From: Alphaproteobacteria bacterium
GTDB lineage: Bacteria > Pseudomonadota > Alphaproteobacteria > Micavibrionales > UBA2020
DNA length: 11,429 bases
Assembly (NCBI GenBank): GCA_029266795.1
Contig: JAQSWE010000050.1
Span: 1-11,429, forward strand
Direction of reading: 5' to 3'
The first letter of the stretch is position 1. Each line of letters starts with the position of its first letter. Under the pieces are notes generated by a model. That model worked only from the letters and a program-made list of their open reading frames with translations. It was not told where the DNA came from and made no database searches. Shown here in pieces: positions 1-6,830 of this stretch. A program made the position numbers and the translations under genes.

Positions 1-149
1 CGGAAAGAGAGGTTGCCGGTCAGCACTGCCAGCGCATAGCCGCGGTCTGGATCGGGCGCATCACGAAAATACTGCGTTATATAGGCGATTTTCTGGTTGC
101 GCGAGGGGGTGAGCAGCAGCGCGTCGAGGAAGGCGGCGAAAGTTTTCAT
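1..149 (-). CDS. ATP-dependent DNA ligase, ligase-associated cassette type (5' part only)
   Basis: This is the first 49 codons of a gene that leaves the window at its left edge. ATP-dependent ligases seal nicks in DNA through an adenylated lysine; that catalytic part lies outside the window. The visible N-terminus has TPSRNQK at residues 14-20 and a DPDRGYALAVLTG stretch near residues 33-45. Both resemble, from memory, the start of the bacterial ATP-dependent ligase that gives the ligase-associated repair genes their name. The start ATG (149-147) overlaps the stop of the upstream exonuclease gene as ATGA, and a GAGGA ribosome-binding sequence lies just upstream, so translation is probably coupled. 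The gene context (exonuclease, Lhr-like helicase, PdeM) strongly supports the call. Only 149 bases are seen, so completeness cannot be judged. Confidence 0.83.
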   Translation of the reverse strand, partial: MKTFAAFLDALLLTPSRNQKIAYITQYFRDAPDPDRGYALAVLTGNLSF

Positions 150-1138
150 TCGGCTTCCTCTTCTTCCTCGCGCCCCTGCAGGTGCAGCGGCGCTGCCTTT
201 AACCCCTGGCTGCGGCACCAATGCACCAGCCCGTCTTCGCGTCCATGCGTGACCCAGATTTCGGGCGCGCCGGTATCCCTGATCGTCTGGGTCAATTCGT
301 TCCAGTCGGCATGGTCGGAGATGACGAGCGGCAATTCGATGCCGTTCTGCTTCACGCGCTGTTTGACCGTCATCCAGCCGGACGCCATGCCGATGATCGG
401 CTCCGTCAGCCGCCGCGACCACACCTCTTTCAGCGCGGAGGGCGGGGCGAGGACAAGCTGGCCTTTCAGCGCGTCTTTCGGAAGACCGGTCGCCTTGCGG
501 AGATCGCCGAGGTCGATGCCTTGGCTCTGGTAAAATTCGCACATCGACACCATCGCGCCATGCAGGTAAATGGGCGCGTCATAGCCCGCCTCCCGCACAA
601 GGCTGATCAGCCGCTGCGCCTTGCCGAGCGAATAGACCGCCATCAAATGGCTCTGGTTGGGGAAGTGGGCGAGAGAGCGCACCAGTTTCCGTGCTTCATC
701 CAGCGGGTTCGGGTGCTGGAAAACCGGCAGGCCGAAGGTCGCTTCGGTCACGAAAATATCGCACGGCACAGGCTGGAAAGCGGGGATGCTGCGGTCGGGA
801 TAGCGTTTGTAATCGCCGGATACGCAAATGCGCTTCCCTTTCCTCTCTAGCAAAATCTGCGCGCTACCGAGGATATGGCCGGCGGGGTAAAAGGTGGCGG
901 TCATGTCACCCATCGTCACCATCTCGCCGTAGGCAACCGGCTGGAACTTTTTCGCGCATTCCGCGCCGTAGCGGAGCTTCATGATGCCGATGGTTTCAGG
1001 CGTCGCCATGACTGCGCCATGGCCCGCGCGCGCATGGTCGCTGTGGCCATGCGTAATCAACGCTTTTTCAACCGGATAGGGGGGGTCGATATACGCACCC
1101 GTCGGTTCTATATATAAATCATGACGCAAGAGCTTCAT
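146..1138 (-). CDS. Ligase-associated DNA exonuclease (metallo-beta-lactamase/beta-CASP fold)
   Basis: A 330-residue protein of the metallo-beta-lactamase superfamily, related to SNM1/Artemis-type nucleases and mRNA 3'-end processing factors. The metal-binding HxHxDH motif is complete (THGHSDH; H30, H32, D34, H35). It is followed by GHILGSA with H88, GDYK with D109, and the C-terminal SDH (274-276) and THGRE (H298) motifs typical of beta-CASP proteins. The protein ends in a short run of glutamates. Length agrees with the ligase-associated exonuclease family, whose predicted job is trimming DNA ends before ligation. The start at 1138 has AGG four bases upstream and places the first conserved block as expected. 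The stop overlaps the ligase start (ATGA at 149-146). The gene diverges from the helicase gene, and the 5' ends lie close together or overlap depending on the helicase start. Cytosolic; no signal peptide. Confidence 0.93.
   Translation of the reverse strand: MKLLRHDLYIEPTGAYIDPPYPVEKALITHGHSDHARAGHGAVMATPETIGIMKLRYGAECAKKFQPVAYGEMVTMGDMTATFYPAGHILGSAQILLERKGKRICVSGDYKRYPDRSIPAFQPVPCDIFVTEATFGLPVFQHPNPLDEARKLVRSLAHFPNQSHLMAVYSLGKAQRLISLVREAGYDAPIYLHGAMVSMCEFYQSQGIDLGDLRKATGLPKDALKGQLVLAPPSALKEVWSRRLTEPIIGMASGWMTVKQRVKQNGIELPLVISDHADWNELTQTIRDTGAPEIWVTHGREDGLVHWCRSQGLKAAPLHLQGREEEEEAE
1086..1114 (+). promoter_or_regulatory. Possible sigma70-type promoter for the helicase-pdeM operon
   Basis: A TATATA -10-like box at 1109-1114 sits in an unusually AT-rich patch (1107-1119). 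Seventeen bases upstream is TCGATA (1086-1091), a partial match to TTGACA. Transcription would start near 1121, giving about 60 untranslated bases before the ATG at 1181 or an almost leaderless mRNA if 1121 is used. The promoter would lie inside the start of the divergent exonuclease gene. The -35 match is weak, so this is tentative. Confidence 0.3.
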
Positions 1139-1180
1139 TTACCTGACATGGTGCCTATCCCCTTGAAAAACAAGTCGGGA

Positions 1181-3598
1181 ATGAAAAAAGCTGCCTCTGC
1201 CGTGCCGCAGCTGGACGGCTGGCTGGCGCGCCATGGCTGGCAATGGTTCCCCCACCAGCTGGAGGTGCTGAAAGCGGCCCGCAAAGGGCAGGATGTGCTG
1301 CTTTGCGCCCCCACGGGGGCCGGCAAGACGCTGGCTGGGTTCCTGCCCGCATTTGACGCGCTGCTGGCCACAAAAGAGCGGCATGGTCTCCATACGCTTT
1401 ATGTCTCTCCGCTCAAGGCACTGACGGTCGACGTGCACCGCAATATCGGCCGCCCGGTCGAGGAATTGGGCTTGCCGGTCAGTTTCGAGACCCGCACGGG
1501 CGATACGCCGTCCTCCAAGCGGCAGCGGCAGAAGACGAAGCCGCCCGATATGCTGATGACGACGCCGGAATCCCTCGCGCTCCTCATCTCCTATGACAAT
1601 GCCCCCGCCTATTTCAAAAACCTGCGCTTCGTCATCGTGGACGAGCTGCATGCGCTGATGGCGTCGAAGCGCGGTGATTTACTTTCGCTGGGCCTCGCGC
1701 GGCTCAAGGCGCTCGCCCCCCATGTGCAGTTTATCGGGTTGTCGGCGACCATCCCAGATCCCGAGCTTGCGCGCGACTGGCTCTGCGGGCCGGACGGCAC
1801 GATCGTGAAAGCACCCGCACGTACGCAGTCGCAAATCCAGATACTGAAATCCGAAAAGCGCATTCCATGGGCGGGGCATATGGCGCTCTATGCGCTGCCG
1901 GAGGTTTACGCGGAAATCGCCAAGAGCCGCATGAGCATCGTCTTCGTCAACACGCGCGCGCAGGCGGAATTGATTTTCCAGCATTTGTGGAAGCTGAACG
2001 CCGAAAACCTGAAAATCGGACTGCATCACGGCTCGCTGGAGCCGCAGCTGCGCCGCAAGGTCGAGGACCATATGGCGCGCGGGCAGCTGAACTGCGTCGT
2101 TGCCACATCATCCCTCGACCTGGGCATCGACTGGGCGGAGGTGGATTTGGTGGTGCAGATCGGCGCGCCCAAGGGCATCAGCCGGCTGCTGCAGCGCATC
2201 GGGCGCTCGAACCACCGCCTCAACGAACCCAGCCGCGCGCTGCTGGTGCCGACCAACCGTTTCGAATGTATTGAATGCCAAGCAGCGGTGGAGGCGATTG
2301 CGCATCACGAACTGGACGGCACCGACAGCCGCACCGGCGGCTTCGACGTGCTGGCGCAGCACATCATCGGCACCGCGTGCAGCGGTCCGTTCACGCCATC
2401 GGTGCTGTATGACGAGATTTGCCGCGCATGGCCGTATCGCACCCTGAGCCGCGAGGATTTCGACAAGACGCTCGCCTTCGTCATCGATGGCGGCTATGTG
2501 CTGAAGGCCTATGACCGCTTCAAGCGGCTGGAGCTTGACGAGAACGGCGATTATCGCCTCGCCGACGCTAAATTCGCGCGGCAATACCGCATGAATATCG
2601 GCACCATCGTCGAGGCGCCGATGCTGAAGGTCAAGCGGGGTCGCCAATACCTTGGCATGATCGAGGAATTTTTCGTCAATAACCTCTCCCCCGGCGATAG
2701 CTTCCTTTTCGCGGGCGAGGTGGTGCAGTTCGACGGCTTGCGCGATGCGACCGTCATGGTGTCTCGCACGCGGGCGGAGTCGCCGAAAATCCCGAGCTAT
2801 GACGGCGGCAAACTGCCGATGACAACGCATCTGTCGTTGCGCGTACGCGAGATGCTGCAGAACCCGAAAGGCTGGGGCGGCTTGCCGGAGAATGTCAGCG
2901 ACTGGCTTTCCCTGCAGCGCGAAAAATCGGCGCTGCCGGGCGCTGATCGGCTGCTTGTCGAGGTGTTCCGCCGTAGCGGGAAATATTATACGGTCATCTA
3001 TCCCTTCGCAGGGCGCGCGGCGCACCAGACGCTCGGCTTCCTGCTCATGCGCCGCTTGTCGCGGCGCGGCCACAAGCCGCTGGGGTTCGTTGCGACCGAT
3101 TACGCGCTCGCCATGTGGTCGATGCGCAAGCCGGACGATATGGACTCGCTGCTCTCCGTCGACCTGCTGGGGGAGGAGCTGCATGAATGGCTGGCCGATA
3201 CGCCGCTGTTGAAGCGCACCTTCCGTGAAGCAGCGGTGGTGGCGGGCGTGGTGGAGCGGCGGCATCCTGGGCAGCAGAAGAACGGGCGGCAGATGACGTT
3301 CAGCTCCGACCTTATCTATGACGTGCTGTATAAATACGAACGCAACCATATACTGCTGCGCGCCGCACAACAGGATGCGACGCGCGGGTTGATCGATACG
3401 GGCCGCCTCGCCAACATGCTGCATGACATGCAGGGGAAGCTATTGTTGAAGGAACTGGAAACCGTATCGCCGCTTTCGGTGCCGCTGATGCTGGAAATCG
3501 CACGCGAAAGCGTTTCCAAAAAAGAGGCAGGCGAATATTACCTCGAGGATCTCGAGAAAACACTGCTTGCTGAAGCGGGCGTCGGGGCAAAAAAATGA
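1181..3598 (+). CDS. Ligase-associated DEXH-box helicase (Lhr-like)
   Basis: A superfamily 2 helicase of the Lhr-core type, 805 residues from this start. It uses ATP to unwind or translocate on nucleic acid and is expected to act with the neighbouring ligase and nucleases in DNA repair. Motifs in order: Walker A APTGAGKT (43-50), DELH (154-157), SAT (188-190), HHGSL, SSLDLGID near 310-317 and QRIGRSNHR (338-346). The long C-terminal half lacks simple motifs, as in Lhr proteins with winged-helix and accessory domains. The frame is open from an ATG at 1121 (825 residues), but that start would overlap the divergent exonuclease coding region by 18 bp. The ATG at 1181 leaves a short leader before the conserved GWxxxPHQ helicase start and avoids the overlap; 1148 is a third option. 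None has a good ribosome-binding site. The stop overlaps the pdeM start as ATGA. Confidence 0.95.
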   Translation: MKKAASAVPQLDGWLARHGWQWFPHQLEVLKAARKGQDVLLCAPTGAGKTLAGFLPAFDALLATKERHGLHTLYVSPLKALTVDVHRNIGRPVEELGLPVSFETRTGDTPSSKRQRQKTKPPDMLMTTPESLALLISYDNAPAYFKNLRFVIVDELHALMASKRGDLLSLGLARLKALAPHVQFIGLSATIPDPELARDWLCGPDGTIVKAPARTQSQIQILKSEKRIPWAGHMALYALPEVYAEIAKSRMSIVFVNTRAQAELIFQHLWKLNAENLKIGLHHGSLEPQLRRKVEDHMARGQLNCVVATSSLDLGIDWAEVDLVVQIGAPKGISRLLQRIGRSNHRLNEPSRALLVPTNRFECIECQAAVEAIAHHELDGTDSRTGGFDVLAQHIIGTACSGPFTPSVLYDEICRAWPYRTLSREDFDKTLAFVIDGGYVLKAYDRFKRLELDENGDYRLADAKFARQYRMNIGTIVEAPMLKVKRGRQYLGMIEEFFVNNLSPGDSFLFAGEVVQFDGLRDATVMVSRTRAESPKIPSYDGGKLPMTTHLSLRVREMLQNPKGWGGLPENVSDWLSLQREKSALPGADRLLVEVFRRSGKYYTVIYPFAGRAAHQTLGFLLMRRLSRRGHKPLGFVATDYALAMWSMRKPDDMDSLLSVDLLGEELHEWLADTPLLKRTFREAAVVAGVVERRHPGQQKNGRQMTFSSDLIYDVLYKYERNHILLRAAQQDATRGLIDTGRLANMLHDMQGKLLLKELETVSPLSVPLMLEIARESVSKKEAGEYYLEDLEKTLLAEAGVGAKK

Positions 3599-4257
3599 TC
3601 GTCATGCTGAACGGCCACGCGATTTTCCTGCACTCCTCCGGCGTTGCGCTATGGCGCGAACATGGCATTGCGGTCGTGGCCGATCTGCATCTTGAAAAAG
3701 GCTCGCATTTCGCGAAACGCGGATTTTTCCTGCCGCCCTATGACAGCGAGGAAACGCTGGCGCGGCTCGCGGGTGTCTGCGCAGCGGAAGCGGTCCGGCA
3801 GGTGGTGATCCTCGGCGACTGTTTCCACGACGCGAAGGGCTATGCGCGGCTAAGTGATGCCGGCCGCCGCGCCTTTGCCCGCCTGCTTGACCTTGATGCG
3901 ATCTGGATCAAGGGAAACCATGACGGCGATTTCGTGCCGGAGGGACTGACGGCGCATGACAGCTACCAGCGGGACGGCATCGTGGTCCGTCATGAATCCC
4001 GCGCGGATTCCGCAGCCGGCGAAATCAGCGGCCACTTTCACCCGAAAGTGCGCATCGCGCAGAACCGCACGCGCCTGCAGCGGCCCTGCTTCGTCGAGGA
4101 TGGTTTCCGCCTGCTGCTTCCGGCTTTTGGCGCTTACACAGGCGGGTTGGATGTGGGCAGCAAGGCGATACGAAGCTTGTTCGGAAATCCGTTCAGGTGC
4201 CATGTGCCGGGCGAAAACCGCGTCTATAGTCTGGGCGTTTGGAGAGAAGGGGCCTAA
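3595..4257 (+). CDS. pdeM: Ligase-associated metallophosphoesterase endonuclease PdeM
   Basis: A 220-residue binuclear metallophosphoesterase. All the calcineurin-type metal motifs are present: DLH (D30, H32), GDCFHD (D75), GNHD (106-109), a candidate histidine at 132, and GHFHP (145-149). Family members linked to the ATP-dependent ligase cassette are described as manganese-dependent DNA endonucleases. It probably works with the helicase, exonuclease and ligase in DNA end processing. The ATG overlaps the helicase stop (ATGA, 3595-3598). GGGG seven bases upstream can serve as ribosome-binding site, so translation is likely coupled. A second in-frame ATG at 3604 is possible. No signal peptide, so cytosolic. 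I see no convincing intrinsic terminator after the stop. Confidence 0.93.
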   Translation: MIVMLNGHAIFLHSSGVALWREHGIAVVADLHLEKGSHFAKRGFFLPPYDSEETLARLAGVCAAEAVRQVVILGDCFHDAKGYARLSDAGRRAFARLLDLDAIWIKGNHDGDFVPEGLTAHDSYQRDGIVVRHESRADSAAGEISGHFHPKVRIAQNRTRLQRPCFVEDGFRLLLPAFGAYTGGLDVGSKAIRSLFGNPFRCHVPGENRVYSLGVWREGA

Positions 4258-4340
4258 CTGATTCCCGCGCGCATCGTTTTTTCTGATTTTTATAACCTAT
4301 TGTATTCAATCAGGAATGCGCTTGATCAAAAATCCCCCAG

Positions 4341-4369
4341 TTGCCGTAACTCTTTATTAAGGGTATATT
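4341..4369 (+). promoter_or_regulatory. Putative sigma70 promoter of the small membrane-protein gene
   Basis: TTGCCG at 4341-4346 (-35) and TATATT at 4364-4369 (-10, five of six consensus bases) are separated by exactly 17 bases. Transcription would begin near 4376, leaving about 24 bases before the ATG at 4400. The -10 box lies inside tandem CtrA-type boxes, so CtrA binding there would be expected to block this promoter. The 142-bp region 4258-4399 contains no other gene. Confidence 0.5.
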
Positions 4370-4382
4370 AATAATACATTAA
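4357..4382. promoter_or_regulatory. Tandem CtrA-type binding boxes (TTAA-N7-TTAA-N7-TTAA)
   Basis: Three TTAA half-sites at 4357-4360, 4368-4371 and 4379-4382 are each separated by exactly seven bases, forming two overlapping perfect copies of TTAA-N7-TTAA with an 11-base period. TTAA-N7-TTAA is the established recognition sequence of the alphaproteobacterial response regulator CtrA. The array ends 17 bases before the ATG at 4400 and covers the predicted -10 box. Binding has not been shown; the region is AT-rich, which raises the chance rate. Confidence 0.6.
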
Positions 4383-4399
4383 CCAACAGCCGGGGACGC

Positions 4400-4726
4400 A
4401 TGAGCGATCGTATCGACAGCCGCAAACTGACAGACATCCTGCTGGATGATGCGCAGACGCTGTTCGTGACATCGAAACCCGCGATCCGTTACTCCATCGC
4501 GACAGCGCTGGCGGCTGCGGGCGGTTATATGTTCCTTCACTCCCCGCCCTTCGACATGACCTATGCGCTTGTCTATGCGATGATTGCGGGCGTCTATGCT
4601 TGGGAACTGTCAGCAGGTCTCTTCGTGATGCTGGCGATCTTCGCCATTTTCAAGTTTCTCGCGACCCTGCCGCTTGCCGTTGCACTGCTGGTGGTGATCG
4701 TCGCCTGCGCCTTTATCGGCCTTTAA
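4400..4726 (+). CDS. Small multi-span membrane protein of unknown function
   Basis: I do not recognise this 108-residue protein. The first 28 residues are polar and probably cytosolic (SDRIDSRKLTDILLDDAQ). After that the protein is almost entirely hydrophobic, with likely membrane segments near residues 29-47, 53-68, 71-88 and 90-107 and a lone glutamate at 69 between two of them. There is no signal-peptide cleavage site or lipobox. The ATG has GGGGA three bases upstream, which is close but usable. It stands alone between pdeM and the convergent metallophosphoesterase gene, and its stop codon shares the TTAA at 4723-4726 with that gene's stop. Its promoter carries tandem CtrA-type boxes, hinting at a cell-cycle or envelope role; that is inference only. 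Confidence 0.75.
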   Translation: MSDRIDSRKLTDILLDDAQTLFVTSKPAIRYSIATALAAAGGYMFLHSPPFDMTYALVYAMIAGVYAWELSAGLFVMLAIFAIFKFLATLPLAVALLVVIVACAFIGL

Positions 4727-5493
4727 TCAACAACGACCGGCGCACCTTCCGGATCAAATGTCAGCGCGCATTCATAGGCGCCGTTCTTCACATAGCCCAG
4801 CTGGTTCGACATGATCTGCGTACGCCCGATTTTCTGGCGGTCGCATTCATGCGTATGGCCGTAGAACCAGAAATCAGGCTGGTATTTATTGATGATCGGC
4901 AGCATGTCGAATGAATTGAAACCGGGGGTCAGGACGCTGCCCTTGTAAATCGTGTCGGGCGGCTCGCAGGGCGCATGATGCGTGATGATCACGCGCGGGC
5001 CGGTGACGGGCGTTTCCAGCCAGTGCAGCAGCTTCTCCTTGAAGGCGTCATGCAGGGGCAGCGTATCCGCAGGTACCATCAGCACGCCCGCATCCGTTGT
5101 GATGACTTTATAATCGTGCATGCGGGTCGCGGCAATTGCCATCGATTCTGCATTCGCGCCGTTATAATCCGTCCACATCGTGCCGCCGAAAAAATTGATA
5201 CCGCCGATAGTGACGGCCTCGTCGCGCAGCAGCCGGACATTCGGCAGGTTTGCGGCCAGCCATTGCTGGAAGCCATCGATCAACTTCGTCAACGACTTGC
5301 CGTCGTAATATTCGTGGTTACCCGCGACATATAATACAGGCTTGGTCCAGCCGTTCAGGAAAGCTTTCAGCGGCTCCGGCTGGCACATGTTCAGGATATC
5401 GCCCGACAGGATCATCAGGTCGGCATCCGACTGCGGAGCTTTCAGGTCTTTGGTGTATTCAAGGTGAATGTCGCTAAAGCTGATGATTTTCAT
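4723..5493 (-). CDS. Calcineurin-like metallophosphoesterase
   Basis: A 256-residue cytosolic metallophosphoesterase with a full set of dinuclear metal motifs: SDIH (D8, H10), SGD (D32), GNHE (58-61), THHAP (171-175) and GHTH (212-215). The substrate cannot be told from sequence; members of this broad superfamily hydrolyse phosphomonoesters, phosphodiesters or nucleotides. It is distinct from the PdeM protein in the same window, being longer and having different spacing and a GNHEYY motif. No signal peptide is present. Its ATG overlaps the stop of the upstream serpin gene (ATGA, 5493-5490), so it is almost certainly cotranscribed and translationally coupled with the serpin from the promoter near 6800. 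It converges on the membrane-protein gene with no visible terminator between them. Confidence 0.9.
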   Translation of the reverse strand: MKIISFSDIHLEYTKDLKAPQSDADLMILSGDILNMCQPEPLKAFLNGWTKPVLYVAGNHEYYDGKSLTKLIDGFQQWLAANLPNVRLLRDEAVTIGGINFFGGTMWTDYNGANAESMAIAATRMHDYKVITTDAGVLMVPADTLPLHDAFKEKLLHWLETPVTGPRVIITHHAPCEPPDTIYKGSVLTPGFNSFDMLPIINKYQPDFWFYGHTHECDRQKIGRTQIMSNQLGYVKNGAYECALTFDPEGAPVVVD

Positions 5494-6752
5494 TGCGGTG
5501 TCATTTTGTTGTTGGGTTTGTTGACAGCACCGATGAACAGCACGGTACCGGTCTGCACATCCTGCAGCGCGAAGACGAAGGAGCGATCGAATTTGATATT
5601 CACGGTCTTGGGCGGGGCGGGCGCCATGGCAGATCCCGCCATCGTCATTGTCGTAACGGCGGCAGCTTCACTGCCTTCCTCATCCGTCTTGAACACGATG
5701 TCGTGCGACACGCTGCTGATGAATAGGGCTTGAGATTTTGCATCGACCATGTGGCGGAAATCGGCCTGTCGGGTAAAGGCGGTCTTAATCCCCATGTTTT
5801 GCAGCATGGGCACAAGATCGTGATGCTGCTTGATATCGATATGCGGCAGCTCGACAGTGCCGCGTGCGCGCTCATACTGTGAATCGTTCAGCCAAGCGGG
5901 CATCATCATGTCGCCCTGCGTCGCTAGCCAGTCGCGTGCAGAAACCTTGGCGTCATTGGGCCGCAGCAGGACGAGGCGCATCGTTTGCGCGTTTTCGGTG
6001 CCATAGGTGAGTGAGACGGCTTCATACGCCTCGTTCGACATAGCGCGGATGTCGCCGGCATGTTCGTATTCCTGGTGCATCATCGGTGTTTTGAATTTCG
6101 CACCGCCATCCGCGGTGAAGATTTTTTCTTCCGTCAGCGCCTTGTCGAACGGCATAACCCATTTGCCCTTGAAGTAAAGCGCGCTGGCCAGCACGATCGC
6201 ATCGTCGGGGTTCAGTTGCTGGATGACCTTGTTAATCAGGCCCTTGGTGTTTTCAGAGACCCAGTTGTTGATTTTGTCGACAACGGCTTTGTCGGTGAAA
6301 TCCTCGTTGCTGATTTCTGCGCCGAAATTTTCCTTTGCGCCGCTCGTATACCCGTCCGAGAGCGTCGCGGCCTTTTTATTAACCCAGATACCGTTCGCGG
6401 TCAGCAGATCGACATGGCCCTTATTCGCGTTGAGAATAATATCATTGAGTTCCTTCAGGCGGGGCGATGCTTCCTTGGCGATATCGGCGTTCTGGAACAG
6501 CGCGGACGAGAATTCGTCATGCGTCGCGCCGACTGCCCCCGATCCCGCCAGCGCCATGTTGGTGTAGACGTTATACGGCGAGAGGATGATGTTATCGGAC
6601 TTGTCTTCCTGCTTCGCAATAGCAGACTGCGCCATTTTCAGTGTGACCATATTGGCGTTCAACTCGCCGCCCGCCGGAATTGCCATCACAAGCGCATGCG
6701 CGGCGGTCGCGGTCGCCAATAATGCGGCAGCGGCAGTGATAAATTTTTTCAT
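5490..6752 (-). CDS. Secreted or periplasmic serpin (serine protease inhibitor family)
   Basis: A 420-residue serpin. Residues 1-20 form a signal peptide (MKKF, a hydrophobic alanine-rich core, likely cleavage after AHA at 18-20), so it acts in the periplasm or outside the cell. Serpin hallmarks are the ALYFKGKW strand, the hinge EEGSEAAAVT (358-367) before the reactive-centre loop, and the C-terminal FDRSFVF (388-394), where serine replaces the usual proline, followed by GTVLFIGAVNKP. The small-residue hinge is what inhibitory serpins need for loop insertion. The loop up to about 387 contains MTMAGSAMAPAPP; methionine, alanine or serine at the scissile bond would suit elastase-, subtilisin- or chymotrypsin-like targets, but P1 cannot be fixed by eye. 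Length fits the family plus signal peptide. Coupled by ATGA overlap to the metallophosphoesterase. A GGGGA ribosome-binding sequence lies upstream. Composition looks somewhat less GC-rich than the helicase gene. Confidence 0.94.
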   Translation of the reverse strand: MKKFITAAAALLATATAAHALVMAIPAGGELNANMVTLKMAQSAIAKQEDKSDNIILSPYNVYTNMALAGSGAVGATHDEFSSALFQNADIAKEASPRLKELNDIILNANKGHVDLLTANGIWVNKKAATLSDGYTSGAKENFGAEISNEDFTDKAVVDKINNWVSENTKGLINKVIQQLNPDDAIVLASALYFKGKWVMPFDKALTEEKIFTADGGAKFKTPMMHQEYEHAGDIRAMSNEAYEAVSLTYGTENAQTMRLVLLRPNDAKVSARDWLATQGDMMMPAWLNDSQYERARGTVELPHIDIKQHHDLVPMLQNMGIKTAFTRQADFRHMVDAKSQALFISSVSHDIVFKTDEEGSEAAAVTTMTMAGSAMAPAPPKTVNIKFDRSFVFALQDVQTGTVLFIGAVNKPNNKMTPQ

Positions 6753-6770
6753 GATTAAAATTCCCCGTTC

Positions 6771-6794
6771 GATAATCCACTGATGCGGATTATC
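6771..6794. repeat. Perfect 8-bp inverted repeat over the serpin promoter (candidate operator)
   Basis: GATAATCC (6771-6778) and GGATTATC (6787-6794) are perfect inverted copies separated by eight bases. The right arm contains the predicted -10 box of the serpin promoter, and the rest covers the transcription start and early leader. This placement suits a repressor operator. It ends 18 bases before the serpin start codon on the transcribed side. It is not followed by a run of T on the serpin strand, so it is not a terminator. Confidence 0.5.
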
Positions 6795-6817
6795 GGCGGT
6801 TTGCCTGCGTTGTGCAA
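6789..6817 (-). promoter_or_regulatory. Sigma70-type promoter for the serpin-metallophosphoesterase operon
   Basis: Reading leftward, TTGCAC (6817-6812) and GATAAT (6794-6789, five of six consensus bases) are separated by exactly 17 bases. Transcription would start near 6782, about 30 bases before the serpin ATG at 6752. The elements lie in the 78-bp gap between the COG1058 gene and the serpin, so the serpin operon can be expressed independently of its upstream neighbour. Confidence 0.55.
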
Positions 6818-6830
6818 CAGGGCAATGTCT

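Noticed and set aside
2108..3424. 438-codon open frame antisense to the helicase
   Set aside because: Rich in His, Arg and Ala with no recognisable domain; it is the shadow of a high-GC gene with strong helicase motifs.
4264..4295. GC-rich patch followed by a T run after pdeM, as a terminator
   Set aside because: CGCGCGC is self-complementary but leaves no room for a loop, so no stable hairpin can be drawn.
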